DNA of 26,492 nucleotides from Chloroflexota bacterium. Lineage in GTDB: Bacteria; Chloroflexota; UBA11872. Where the stretch lies: assembly GCA_028875175.1 (NCBI GenBank), contig JAPPFO010000042.1, forward strand, positions 34,263 to 60,754. Reading direction: 5' to 3'. The translations under genes and the position numbers were made by a program. Position 1 is the first letter of the stretch. The number at the start of each line of letters is the position of its first letter. Below are positions 16,490 through 24,503 of this stretch, one piece after another. The notes beneath the pieces are model-generated. The model was not told where the DNA came from, ran no database searches, and saw only the letters and a program-made list of their open reading frames with translations.

Positions 16490-17851
16490 ATGAGCCTGCA
16501 GGTGGACACGACCCTGGCGCGTCGCGGTCCATTCCGGCCAGGTCTCATCCTTGTCGTCACGTTTGCGAGCCTGATTCTGTTGGGCACCGCGCTGCTGGCG
16601 CTGCCGCTCTCCATGGCCGAAGGCCGCGAGCCTGATCTGCTGGTGGCGCTGTTTACCGCAACCTCCGCCGTGTGCGTCACAGGGCTGACCGTGGTATCCA
16701 CCCACGACCATTGGTCGCTCTTCGGTCAAGTCGTGATTCTGGGGCTGATCCAGGTCGGCGCCCTGGGCTTCATCGTGGGTGCCATCGTGATCTTCTCGCT
16801 GGCCGGCCGGCGCACCTCAACCCGCGAACGCCTGATGTTCGGCCAGCACATCGGACGAGGCGAGCCCGGCGGCCTGAAGGGGCTGTTCTGGCGTATTGCC
16901 ATATTCACGCTGTTGCTGCAGGGCGTCGGGGCGGTGCTGCTGTTTCTGCGGGTCCGCGGCGATGCGGCGGTGGAGAATCCACACTGGTGGTCGATATTTC
17001 ATGCCGTCTCCGCGTTCACTAACGCGGGGTTCGACATCGAGCCGGGCTCCGTCAGCTTCGAGCGGCTGGTGGACGACCCAACCACCGTGGGCATATTGGC
17101 CGGGCTGGCCATCGTGGGCGCCATCGGTTTCATGGTGATCTTCGACGTGATGCGGCGGCGGCTGTGGCGGCGCCTGGGGCTCGAGTCCCGCATTGTCCTG
17201 ACGGCCATGCCGGCCCTCCTGATCGCCGGATTCTTGCTGCTCCTGGTGTTGTCGCCCGATTTCGGCGGCGCGGTGCCTGAGGACGATCTCGGGCTGCGCT
17301 CAAACGCCGCGCTTAATCACGCCGTCTGGCGCACCACGGGTTTCTCGACCATCGATATGGGCCGCCTGCACACCGATACCCTGATCGTGCTCATCGTGCT
17401 GATGTTTATCGGCGGCGCCTCGGCCGCGGTCACCGGCGGCATTACCGTCAACACTTTCAGCGTGCTCTTCATTGCCATGGTGTCGCACATTCGCGGTCGC
17501 CGTTTTCCCGAGGCCTTTGGCCGGCGTATCGCTCAGCATTCCGTCATGCGCGCAATAGCCGTCGTCGGGCTGTCGGGTGTCGCGGTGCTGCTGGCGACCG
17601 TGCTGATGTCCATCGCGGAACGCGGTTCGGACACGGTGCTTTCGAACCTGTTATTCGAGGCCGTGAGCGCCTTTGCCGTCGTTGGCTACTCCACGGGCAT
17701 CACGGCCGACTTGACGGTGGCTTCTAAACTCGTGCTCATTGGAACCATGTTCGTGGGCCGTCTCGGGGCTTTGACCCTTGCCCAGGCGCTCGTCACGCGC
17801 GAGCATCAGCCGGCGGTCCGCTACCCGGAGGAGGCCATCAAAGTCGGTTAA
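16490..17851 (+). CDS. ktrB: Potassium transporter KtrB/TrkH family, membrane subunit
   Basis: This 453-residue membrane protein has the four-fold pore repeat of K+ transporters. The selectivity-filter glycines are G65 (CVTGL), G180 (TNAGF), G284 (RTTGF) and G399 (VVGYS). A glycine-rich loop in the third repeat (GGASAAVTGGITVNT, 308-322) matches the gating loop of KtrB. The length and the C-terminal RYPEEAIKVG favour KtrB over the longer TrkH. It imports K+, probably with Na+, gated by the cytosolic ring encoded by the next gene 15 nt downstream. ATG at 16490 leaves a short cytosolic N-terminus; the frame stays open upstream to 16379, so a longer start is possible. Confidence 0.92.
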   Translation: MSLQVDTTLARRGPFRPGLILVVTFASLILLGTALLALPLSMAEGREPDLLVALFTATSAVCVTGLTVVSTHDHWSLFGQVVILGLIQVGALGFIVGAIVIFSLAGRRTSTRERLMFGQHIGRGEPGGLKGLFWRIAIFTLLLQGVGAVLLFLRVRGDAAVENPHWWSIFHAVSAFTNAGFDIEPGSVSFERLVDDPTTVGILAGLAIVGAIGFMVIFDVMRRRLWRRLGLESRIVLTAMPALLIAGFLLLLVLSPDFGGAVPEDDLGLRSNAALNHAVWRTTGFSTIDMGRLHTDTLIVLIVLMFIGGASAAVTGGITVNTFSVLFIAMVSHIRGRRFPEAFGRRIAQHSVMRAIAVVGLSGVAVLLATVLMSIAERGSDTVLSNLLFEAVSAFAVVGYSTGITADLTVASKLVLIGTMFVGRLGALTLAQALVTREHQPAVRYPEEAIKVG

Positions 17852-17866
17852 TCGCCGACTCGACCC

Positions 17867-18511
17867 ATGCAGATCCTGGTGACCGGCCTTGGCCGGTTCG
17901 GAAGCAGCCTGGCCCGCACCCTGGCGGAATCCGGACATGAAGTCATCGTGCTCGACACGTCCGAGCAGGCCGTCCAGATGGCAACTGACGTGGTGGATCA
18001 GGCCGTCGTGGGCGACGCCACCAACGAGGCCGTGCTGCGCGAGGTTGGAGCAAACGACGTGGACCTGGCCATCGTGGCCATGGCCGAAGTCGAGGCCAGC
18101 GTACTGATCACCACGCACCTGAAGAACCTGCGGGTGCCGCGCGTGTTCGCCAAGGCTTCCAGTGAAGTACATCGCCTGATCCTGGAGCGCGTGGGGGCGG
18201 ACCGCGTGGTGTTTCCCGAGCGCGACATGGCGTTGCGCCTGGCCCAAAGCGTGTCCACGCCCGGCATGCTCGATTACCTGGAACTGCTGCCGCACCTCGG
18301 CATCACGGAGATCGACGGGACGCCGTTTGCGGAACAGTCGCTGGCTAATCTGAATCTGGCCGCCCGCTACGACGTCAACGTGCTGGTGATCAAGCGCGGC
18401 AACGAACTGATCGTCACCCCCGGCCTGTCCGAGCGCGTGATGGAGGGCGACATGCTGATCGTGGTCGGACGCGACAGCCGCATCGCCGAACTGCAGACGG
18501 CCGCCGGCTGA
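17867..18511 (+). CDS. ktrA: Potassium uptake regulatory subunit KtrA/TrkA (RCK domain)
   Basis: This 214-residue cytosolic protein has an RCK_N Rossmann domain at 1-120 and an RCK_C domain at about 135-214. The nucleotide motif GLGRFG is at residues 7-12, and the acidic end of strand 2 is D30. A single RCK unit of this size is KtrA-like; classical TrkA is a double unit. An octameric ring of this protein binds ATP/ADP or NAD(H) and gates KtrB. It follows ktrB after 15 nt, clearly the same operon, and no gene follows for over 300 nt. Confidence 0.92.
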   Translation: MQILVTGLGRFGSSLARTLAESGHEVIVLDTSEQAVQMATDVVDQAVVGDATNEAVLREVGANDVDLAIVAMAEVEASVLITTHLKNLRVPRVFAKASSEVHRLILERVGADRVVFPERDMALRLAQSVSTPGMLDYLELLPHLGITEIDGTPFAEQSLANLNLAARYDVNVLVIKRGNELIVTPGLSERVMEGDMLIVVGRDSRIAELQTAAG

Positions 18512-18719
18512 GCCGCCGCTTCCCGGCGCGTGTACGGCCTGTGGATGCGCTGTGGACTTTGTGTGTAACTCGGGATGCGTGGGAGTCAAGCATCCCACTG
18601 AGCCCCTGTTGGCCGGCACGGTACTCGAAGAGCCGAAGTCGATGCCGCAGAAGCTGGCGATCCGCGAGTTGACCGAACGTCAGACGAACGAGTTGTCCAG
18701 ATCGTTGAAACTCTGGCGA

Positions 18720-18748
18720 TTGACACGCAAGATAGGGGATGTCAACAT
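18720..18748 (+). promoter_or_regulatory. Candidate promoter of the nrdJ operon
   Basis: A perfect TTGACA at 18720-18725 is followed after 17 nt by CAACAT (18743-18748), a weak -10 with three of six matches. The first NrdR-like box overlaps the -35 and spacer. The predicted start of transcription near 18755 lies just before the second box. Confidence 0.45.
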
Positions 18749-18771
18749 GCTCCCCCACCTACATGTAGTAT
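18725..18771 (+). promoter_or_regulatory. Tandem NrdR-like boxes
   Basis: Box 2 is centred on the perfect palindrome CTACATGTAG (18759-18768). Box 1 is the degenerate CAAGATAGGG (18728-18737). Each 16-mer matches about 10 of 16 positions of the published NrdR consensus ACACWATATATWGTGT. Their centres are 31 bp apart, the three-turn spacing known for NrdR operators, and they sit at the promoter of a ribonucleotide reductase operon. Confidence 0.45.
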
Positions 18772-18846
18772 GTAAGCCCATTGGTCGCCTTCGCCGCTGA
18801 TCATCCAGTCATAGCCTTCGGCGGCGGTGGGGTGGGGCGAACAAGA

Positions 18847-19203
18847 ATGGGGGGAGTGGCGGTGATCAGACTGCTTGGCGAACTGCACCGCACGCGCGAT
18901 GGTCGCCAGTTCGCCATAGATTTCGCGCAGGTCATCCCGTCCACGGGCGCATATGACCTGGTTCTCTTCGGCCTGCGTCACGCGGAAACGGAGTTCTCAA
19001 TGGGTGTGGCCTTCCCGCAGGACTCCGCCAGCACCTGGGGCGCGCACGATGCCCTGGTGCGCGAAGGATTGGGGCAGATCCGTACCGAACTCGAGCGTGG
19101 TAATACTGAGGACGGGTCTCTGGTGGAGATCCCTTCCGCCACGTGGGGAGGGTGGAGACCGAGCTACAGGTTCTCGGTCCCAACAAAGACGCGTTATGCA
19201 TAA
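18847..19203 (+). CDS. Small protein of unknown function, overlapping the start of nrdJ
   Basis: This reads as 118 residues from ATG to TAA; family not recognised. Third codon positions are GC-rich, as in real genes of this window. Visible parts are a strand-helix opening (VAVIRLLGELHRTRDGRQ), a hydrophobic middle (YDLVLFGLRHAETEFSMGVAF), a charged helix (DALVREGLGQIRTELERG) and a basic end. No signal peptide or membrane helix is seen. Its stop overlaps the nrdJ ATG by 8 nt (ATGCATAA), which implies translational coupling and a role connected to ribonucleotide reduction or its control. A GTG at 18862 lies 5 nt after a GGGGGGAG and is an alternative, perhaps better, start. Confidence 0.6.
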   Translation: MGGVAVIRLLGELHRTRDGRQFAIDFAQVIPSTGAYDLVLFGLRHAETEFSMGVAFPQDSASTWGAHDALVREGLGQIRTELERGNTEDGSLVEIPSATWGGWRPSYRFSVPTKTRYA

Positions 19204-21799
19204 GAACGGCAGAACGTATCCGGACCTGTCCGATAACGCGCTGGCCGTGCTGCGCAAGCGCTACTTCCTGAAGGACCGCGTCGACCACCCCATTGAAGAC
19301 ACAGACCAGTTCTTTGACCGCGTCGTGCGCGGCGTCGTGGATGTGGAGCGAGAGCGCGGCTGGGTGGACGCCGACGGTCACGCCGAAATCGTCGACGCGA
19401 TGTACGACCTGCTGCGCGGCCTGCGCTTCGTCCCCAACAGCCCCTGCCTAATGAACGCCGGCAAGCCCCAGGGCTACGCGCAGATGGCGGCCTGCTTCGT
19501 GCTGCCCATCGACGACGACCTGCTCAGCATCAAGACCACCGACATGCACGCGGCCATCATTCACCAGAGCGGTGGCGGCACGGGATTCAACTTCTCGCGC
19601 ATCCGCCCGCGCGGCGACTTCGTGCGCAGCTCCGGCGGCGTGGCCAGCGGCCCGATCAGCTTCATGTCGATGATTGACTACTCCTGCGGCGAGATTAAGC
19701 AGGGCGGCACGCGCCGCGGCGCCAACATGGGCATCCTCAACGTCGACCACCCGGACATCCTCGACTTCATCGAGTGCAAGACCGAAGACGGCCGGATCGC
19801 CAACTTCAACATCTCCGTGGGCATCACCGACGCCTTCATGCAGGCCGTGCGTGACGACACCGATTACGAGCTGGTCAACCCACGCACCCAAGAGGTGACG
19901 AAGCGGCTGCGCGCCCGCGACGTCTGGGACCGCCTGGTCGACGGCGCCTGGCTGAACGGCGAACCGGGGATGATCTTCCTGGACCGGCTGGAGCGCACCA
20001 ACCCGACGCCGGACGTGGCGCTGCAGGACACCACCAATCCCTGCGGCGAACAGCCGTTGCTGCCCTACGAGGCCTGCGTGCTGGGCAGCCTGAATCTGAA
20101 CTGGCACCTCACCGAGGACCGCACGCGCATCGACTGGAAGGCTCTGCGCCGTGACGTGCACCTGTCCGTCCGCTTCCTGGACGACATGGTCGAGGCCTCC
20201 AACTTCCCGCTCAAGGAAATCGACGACATCGTCAAGCACGGCAACCGCCGTGTGGGCCTTGGCGTCATGGGCTGGGCCGACGTGCTGTTCCACCTGGGCC
20301 TGCCCTACGACAGCCCCGAAGCCGAGGCGCTGGCCAGCGACGTCATGCAATTCATCAACGATGAAGGCCGGCGTGCTTCCGAGGAACTGGCCGCCGCTCG
20401 CGGCGCGTTCCCCAACTTCACCAACTCGGCCTGGGACCGCAAGGGCCACGCGGAGCGGCGCAACGCTACGGTCACCACCATCGCGCCGACCGGCACGATC
20501 AGCATGATCGCGGACGCCTCCAGCGGCATCGAGCCGCTGTTCGCGCTGATCTTCTGGAAGAACGTGATGCGCGACAGCGACGACAACGCCGCCACCACGC
20601 TGCGCTACGTAAATCCGATCTTCGAGACCTACGCGCGCCGCCGCGGCTTCTTCAGCGAAGAGCTGGTGGACGCCATTGAGGCCAACCACGGCAGCCTGCG
20701 GATCACCGATGAGACGCCGGCGGACGCTCGCCAGGTGCTGGAGGGCGTGCCGGAATCGGCCCGCCGCATCTTCGTGACTGCCCACGATGTCTCGCCCGAG
20801 TGGCACATCCGCGTCCAGAGCGCCTTCCAGGCGCACACCGAGAACGCGGTGTCCAAGACGATCAACTTCCCGCACGAGGCCACCCGCGAGGACGTGGAAC
20901 GCGGCTACTGGCGGGCCTACGAACTGGGCTGCAAGGGCGTGACCGTCTACCGCGACGGCAGCCGTGACTTCCAGGTGCTGACCACCAGCGACAGCGGCGA
21001 CAAGACGCGCCGCGACGAGACCGATGAGCCGCAGGCCGCCGAGGCCCTGGCGCCCGTCGCCGAGGCCCCCGCACCAGTGGCCGCCTCGGTCAACGGCCAC
21101 GGCAACGGCCACGCGCCCGAGTTGACGCCAACGCCGGCAGCCAACGGGGCCTCGGACGACCACGCCGACCGCACGCCGCTGCCAATCGTGGCCGCGGTCG
21201 AGCGCGAGCGACCCGACCAGATTCACGGCACCACCACCCGCATCCGCACGGGTTGCGGTCCGCTGTTCGTCACGATCAACGACGACGAGCGCGGGCTGCC
21301 GTTCGAGACCTTCGCGACGCTGGGCAAGGCCGGCGGCTGCGCCGCGGCGCAAACCGAAGCCATCGGCCGGCTGGCGTCGCTGGCGCTGCGCTCGGGCGTA
21401 CCGGTCGAAGAGGTGCAAAAGACCCTGCGCGGGATCACCTGCCACCGGCCCGCCGGGTTCGGCCCCGAGCGGGTGCTTTCCTGCGGCGACGGGATCGCGC
21501 AGGCGATGGCCAAGCGGATCGACGTCGAGAACGGCGACTTCGTCCCCATGGTGGATCTGCAGGGCGAGGGCACCTACACGCCCCCAGCCGAGCAACCCGC
21601 AGCTACGACAGCATCCGCGACCCGCCAGTCCGCACCGACCTTCGGCAGCGGTTCGGCCCCGGCGGCCGAGACCTACGTCGAGGGCGCCGCGCGCGACCAG
21701 GGCTTTGTGGGCGCCTGCCCGTCCTGCGGCGGCAGCCAGCTCCACTACGCCGAGGGCTGCATGAAGTGCGTGTCCTGCGGCTACAGCGACTGCGGGTAG
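19196..21799 (+). CDS. nrdJ: Adenosylcobalamin-dependent ribonucleotide reductase (class II)
   Basis: This 867-residue enzyme reduces ribonucleotides to deoxyribonucleotides with coenzyme B12 as radical source, independent of oxygen. C283 in NPCGEQPL is the thiyl-radical cysteine, with N281 and E285 in the same loop. C100 (AACFVLP) and C294 (YEACVLGS) fit the redox pair, and the phosphate loop TIAPTGTIS follows. No N-terminal ATP cone is evident. After residue about 600 comes a low-complexity Ala/Pro linker with NGHGNGH, then a TSCPD domain (about 680-790, GCGPLFVTIN). A C-terminal zinc ribbon (CPSCGG, CMKCVSCGYSDCG) probably passes electrons to the active site. The start ATG overlaps the upstream small gene by 8 nt. 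Confidence 0.96.
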   Translation: MHKNGRTYPDLSDNALAVLRKRYFLKDRVDHPIEDTDQFFDRVVRGVVDVERERGWVDADGHAEIVDAMYDLLRGLRFVPNSPCLMNAGKPQGYAQMAACFVLPIDDDLLSIKTTDMHAAIIHQSGGGTGFNFSRIRPRGDFVRSSGGVASGPISFMSMIDYSCGEIKQGGTRRGANMGILNVDHPDILDFIECKTEDGRIANFNISVGITDAFMQAVRDDTDYELVNPRTQEVTKRLRARDVWDRLVDGAWLNGEPGMIFLDRLERTNPTPDVALQDTTNPCGEQPLLPYEACVLGSLNLNWHLTEDRTRIDWKALRRDVHLSVRFLDDMVEASNFPLKEIDDIVKHGNRRVGLGVMGWADVLFHLGLPYDSPEAEALASDVMQFINDEGRRASEELAAARGAFPNFTNSAWDRKGHAERRNATVTTIAPTGTISMIADASSGIEPLFALIFWKNVMRDSDDNAATTLRYVNPIFETYARRRGFFSEELVDAIEANHGSLRITDETPADARQVLEGVPESARRIFVTAHDVSPEWHIRVQSAFQAHTENAVSKTINFPHEATREDVERGYWRAYELGCKGVTVYRDGSRDFQVLTTSDSGDKTRRDETDEPQAAEALAPVAEAPAPVAASVNGHGNGHAPELTPTPAANGASDDHADRTPLPIVAAVERERPDQIHGTTTRIRTGCGPLFVTINDDERGLPFETFATLGKAGGCAAAQTEAIGRLASLALRSGVPVEEVQKTLRGITCHRPAGFGPERVLSCGDGIAQAMAKRIDVENGDFVPMVDLQGEGTYTPPAEQPAATTASATRQSAPTFGSGSAPAAETYVEGAARDQGFVGACPSCGGSQLHYAEGCMKCVSCGYSDCG

Positions 21800-21822
21800 C
21801 GGCAGACCCTCCAGTCCCGACA

Positions 21823-21835
21823 GGCCGATTCGGCC
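21823..21835. other. Small hairpin between convergent nrdJ and ankyrin genes
   Basis: GGCCG pairs with CGGCC around ATT, 24 nt after the nrdJ stop. A second inverted repeat, CTAGGC (21855-21860) with GCCTAG (21867-21872), overlaps the stop codon of the facing ankyrin gene. Either could act as a weak terminator; no T-run is present. Confidence 0.3.
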
Positions 21836-21868
21836 GGCGAGTTTCGGCGCGGGGCTAGGCGTCGCTGC

Positions 21869-22588
21869 CTAGGTTCCGGTCTGGCGCTCGTCAATCACTA
21901 GGCGAAGTGACGGTTTACTCCAATAGAGGTCACCGACTTCGGCGCCTCGGTCCAGCAGTACGGACATCGTGGCCGCGTCGCCGTGTTCGGCCGCTTCCTC
22001 GAGCGGCGTGTTGTCAAGTTCGTCCTTGGCCTCGATATCGGCCCCAAAGTCAAGCAGCACCTCGACGGCGGATGCCTTGGAGACACGTGCAGCGGTATGC
22101 AGCGGGGTGTCACCAAAGTCGTCCCTGGCGTCGACGTCGGCGCCGTTCTCAAGGAGGACAACGGCAACATCCAGCCGGTCGCTCGCAATCGCGGTATGCA
22201 GCGGGGTGTCGCCGTAGTTGTCCCTGGCGTCGATGTCGGCTCCTCGTTCCAGCAACACGCCGACGACGGACCGATTCGCTCCGTAGCTCGCCACCAGGTG
22301 CAACGGAGTTCTTCCGAGCGTGTCTCGCTCCCCGACACTTATGCAGGCCAATATTCCGCGAACGTCATCCGCATCCGCGTTCTGCCAGAACTCAGGTAAC
22401 TCCCACTGATACCACTTCGCCGACGCATTGACGCACGGGACCCTTGGGATCGGTGGATCGGGTCTCGACGCGCCGTTACAGGCCGTTGCCCAGAACGCGG
22501 CAAGCATGGCCAGGGCGAGCCAGGCCGTCAGTCGCCACTGGTATGGCCGCCGGGTTCGAGGTCGAACCGTCTGACGTCGACGGGTCAA
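21869..22588 (-). CDS. Ankyrin-repeat lipoprotein 1 (four repeats)
   Basis: From the TTG at 22588 this is 239 residues. An Arg-rich start and hydrophobic stretch (WLALAMLAAFWATAC) end in a lipobox Cys at about residue 37, so it should be exported and lipid-anchored. A cap region follows with Cys, then W and EFW-like FW (ELPEFWQNADADDVRGILAC), then four ankyrin repeats opening GRTPLH, GDTPLH, GDTPLH and DNTPLE. The end, TMSVLLDRGAEVGDLYW, matches ankyrin lipoprotein 3. The start is uncertain: an ATG at 22654 would overlap the upstream ankyrin gene by 17 nt and give a very long n-region. It is probably co-transcribed with that gene. The binding partner is unknown. Confidence 0.75.
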   Translation of the reverse strand: MTRRRQTVRPRTRRPYQWRLTAWLALAMLAAFWATACNGASRPDPPIPRVPCVNASAKWYQWELPEFWQNADADDVRGILACISVGERDTLGRTPLHLVASYGANRSVVGVLLERGADIDARDNYGDTPLHTAIASDRLDVAVVLLENGADVDARDDFGDTPLHTAARVSKASAVEVLLDFGADIEAKDELDNTPLEEAAEHGDAATMSVLLDRGAEVGDLYWSKPSLRLVIDERQTGT

Positions 22589-22637
22589 GCAGGTGCTGCC
22601 GCATAGCTGGCGGCGAAACGTTGTGTAAGGGCTGCCC

Positions 22638-24347
22638 CTAGGTCCCCGCAGCATGGTCTTCGAGCACCTGAGCGGTCGCTCGATTGCCGGCGTCCAGGGC
22701 CAGGTCAAGCGGTGTGGCGCCGTCGTTGTCTAGGGCTTCGTGGTCGGCGCCACGTTCCAGGAGGTGGGCAACAATGTCCGCACTTCCAAAGTAGGCCGCG
22801 AAATGCAGGGGCGACCAGCCGTCCTCGTCCCGGGCTTCCAGGTTGGCGCCCGCGTCCAGCAAGAGCTTCACGACTGCCAGGGTTTCTCCGCTGGCCGCGA
22901 AGTGCAGAGGCGTCCAGTCGTCCTCGTCCCGTGCTTCCAGGTTGGCGCCCGCGTCCAGCAAGAGCTTCACGACTGCCAGGGCTTCTACGTTGGCCGCGAA
23001 GTGCAGGGGCGTCCAATCTTCGTCGTCCCGTGCTTCCAGGTTGGCGCCGGCGTCCAGCAAAAGCCGCGTGTAGGCCGGGTCCTCCAACTCGGCTGCCATA
23101 TGCAGGGGTGCGATGCCACCCTCGGCCCTGGCTTCGAGGTTTGCACCACGGTCAATCATCACTTCAATCAGTTTTGGATCGGCCTCGTACGAAAGAGCCA
23201 CATGCAAGGGTGTGAGCTGTTCGACGGCGCGGGCGTTGAGGTTGGCGCCGTGGTCCAGTAGGACGGCCAGCACTGCGGGTTTGCCGTCGACCAATACGCT
23301 CCAATGCAGTGGAGTCAGTCCATCGTCGCCTTGGGCTTCCAGGTCGAGGCCGCGCTCCAGCAGAATCTCGACCATGGCGGGTTCGGGGTTGAGGGCCGCC
23401 GCCAGGTGCAGCGCCGTCGTGCCGCTATAGCCCCGTGCGTCCAGATCGGCCCCGAGAATCAGGAGAGCATCAATCCTCTCCGGAAGCTCGCTATGGGCTG
23501 CCGACAGCAGCAGCGGAGTCAAGCCCTGGTGGGTCCCTGCTTCCAGGTCGGCGCCGCGTTCGACCAGCAATTCGAGCGATTCCGGCTGGGTGCCAAATAC
23601 CGCCCACGAGTGCAGCGGGGTCCATTCGAGATCATTCCGCACATTGGGATCAACACTGTGGTCCAGTAGGACGGCCAGTACGTCCGGGTCCGGACTTCGT
23701 ACGGCTGCCAGGTGGAGGGGGGTTTGCCCGCCTTCAGCTCTGGCTAGTACCTCGGCGCCCGACTCAATCAAGGCCACGACAACAGCCGGGTCGGAGTTGA
23801 ACGCGGCCGCCTGGTGCAGCGGCGTGGAGCCGTTAGCGTCACGAGCGCTGATGCTTGCGCCGCAGTCCAACGCGGCTTGCACGTCGGCAAGCGTCGCTCC
23901 GACCCAAAACTCCTTGCTGAGCCAGCGAGTCTCATCCGCGACTTCGGAGCAGACCACGGCTGTCGATTCCGGTGGCGTCGTGGGTTCGGGCGTGGGGGTT
24001 GGCGATTGCGTCTTGGTCGGTTCGGGTTCCGGGCGCGCTGCTGGCGTAGACGCTGGCGCCGGCGAAGCGGTGACCGGCGAGACCACCGCTTGCGTTGGTC
24101 GGGTTGGCGAGCGTGGAGTTGGGGTCGACACCGGGGTGGGCGACGGTGGAACCGGCGACGCCACGACTTGAGTTGGCGAGGCCGTTGCGGTGGCCGATTG
24201 ATCAACCGCCGGCGCTGGCTCGGATGATTCGCCGCAGGCGATCAGCGCCACCATCGTCAGACCGAGCAGCGGAACTCCCCACCGCGCCGGAAATGTCCAC
24301 CTCGACGACGCGTGGGCCGCCGCTTGTAACTGGCCACGCGTGTCCAA
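22638..24347 (-). CDS. Ankyrin-repeat lipoprotein 2 (twelve repeats, Pro/Thr linker)
   Basis: This reads as 569 residues from a TTG start. A signal stretch (GVPLLGLTMVALIAC) ends in lipobox C38. Residues about 45-130 are a Pro/Thr/Ser-rich linker (PPSPTPVSTPTPRSPT) that should hold the repeats away from the membrane. The cap then has Cys, W and EFW (SKEFWVGATLADVQAALDC). Twelve ankyrin repeats follow. The first seven are spaced 34 residues apart and carry a DP or EP pair; the last five are 33-residue units. Repeats 9 and 10 are nearly identical in DNA. Extracytoplasmic ankyrin proteins usually bind other proteins; in symbionts such proteins are proposed to act on hosts, but nothing here proves that. 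No other start is clear. Confidence 0.82.
   Translation of the reverse strand: MDTRGQLQAAAHASSRWTFPARWGVPLLGLTMVALIACGESSEPAPAVDQSATATASPTQVVASPVPPSPTPVSTPTPRSPTRPTQAVVSPVTASPAPASTPAARPEPEPTKTQSPTPTPEPTTPPESTAVVCSEVADETRWLSKEFWVGATLADVQAALDCGASISARDANGSTPLHQAAAFNSDPAVVVALIESGAEVLARAEGGQTPLHLAAVRSPDPDVLAVLLDHSVDPNVRNDLEWTPLHSWAVFGTQPESLELLVERGADLEAGTHQGLTPLLLSAAHSELPERIDALLILGADLDARGYSGTTALHLAAALNPEPAMVEILLERGLDLEAQGDDGLTPLHWSVLVDGKPAVLAVLLDHGANLNARAVEQLTPLHVALSYEADPKLIEVMIDRGANLEARAEGGIAPLHMAAELEDPAYTRLLLDAGANLEARDDEDWTPLHFAANVEALAVVKLLLDAGANLEARDEDDWTPLHFAASGETLAVVKLLLDAGANLEARDEDGWSPLHFAAYFGSADIVAHLLERGADHEALDNDGATPLDLALDAGNRATAQVLEDHAAGT
22834..22983 (-). repeat. Near-identical 99-nt tandem units inside the ankyrin gene
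   Basis: A stretch of about 49 nt starting GCTTCCAGGTTGGCGCCCGC at 22834 recurs unchanged at 22933, exactly 99 nt (33 codons) later. The flanks are also very similar, and a third diverged unit starts near 23031. The repeats encode KLLLDAGANLEARDED. Confidence 0.8.
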
Positions 24348-24380
24348 TTTACCCGCCGCTCCGCGATTCCCGGCTCGTGC

Positions 24381-24391
24381 CGATCAGTCTA
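24381..24391 (-). promoter_or_regulatory. Shared TAGACTGATCG element before ankyrin lipoprotein 2
   Basis: On the minus strand TAGACTGATCG begins 44 nt before the TTG start. The identical 11-mer lies upstream of ankyrin lipoprotein 3 at 25697-25707. TAGACT is a -10-like hexamer (TANNNT). No strong -35 is seen. Confidence 0.35.
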
Positions 24392-24425
24392 AGTCGGCCT
24401 CGGTCAGCCTCAGCATCGGCTGCCT

Positions 24426-24496
24426 GGCTGGTCGGGTTGGATTTCCTCGGCCGGCCAGCCCACGTCGTCGCGGCCACTGTCGCGTCATGGCGCGAC
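24426..24496 (-). terminator. Two hairpins after ankyrin lipoprotein 3
   Basis: The first, GTCGCG (24479-24484) with CGCGAC (24491-24496), lies 8 nt after the stop. The second is a 10-bp stem, GGCTGGTCGG (24426-24435) with CCGGCCAGCC (24451-24460) and one G-T pair. Neither has a U-run, so termination is only likely. They separate ankyrin genes 3 and 2 into different transcripts. Confidence 0.4.
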
Positions 24497-24503
24497 CGAA
24501 GAG

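Larger units (their letters stand above)
18512..18846 (+). other. 335-nt regulatory region between ktrA and the nrdJ cluster
   Basis: No convincing protein gene is seen here. It contains two mutually exclusive hairpins: GGGATGC (18572-18578) with GCATCCC (18590-18596), and GTGGGA (18579-18584) with TCCCAC (18593-18598). It also contains a consensus -35 and two NrdR-like boxes, listed separately. A CGGCC (18536-18540) and GGCCG (18611-18615) could close the hairpin region. Parts resemble a cobalamin riboswitch core, but the match is incomplete. Confidence 0.5.

Noticed and set aside
18742..18981. 79-codon minus-strand frame beside the nrdJ promoter
   Set aside because: It overlaps the operator region and the sense-strand small gene that is coupled to nrdJ, and has no ribosome-binding site or recognisable domain.
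19448..21745. 765-codon open frame antisense to nrdJ
   Set aside because: Antisense shadow of a long GC-rich gene. Its His/Val/Gly-rich composition mirrors nrdJ codons, and nrdJ has full catalytic motifs.
22700..23100. Regular 99-nt repeats considered as a CRISPR array
   Set aside because: The period equals 33 codons, the units are translated as ankyrin repeats, and there are no unique spacers.
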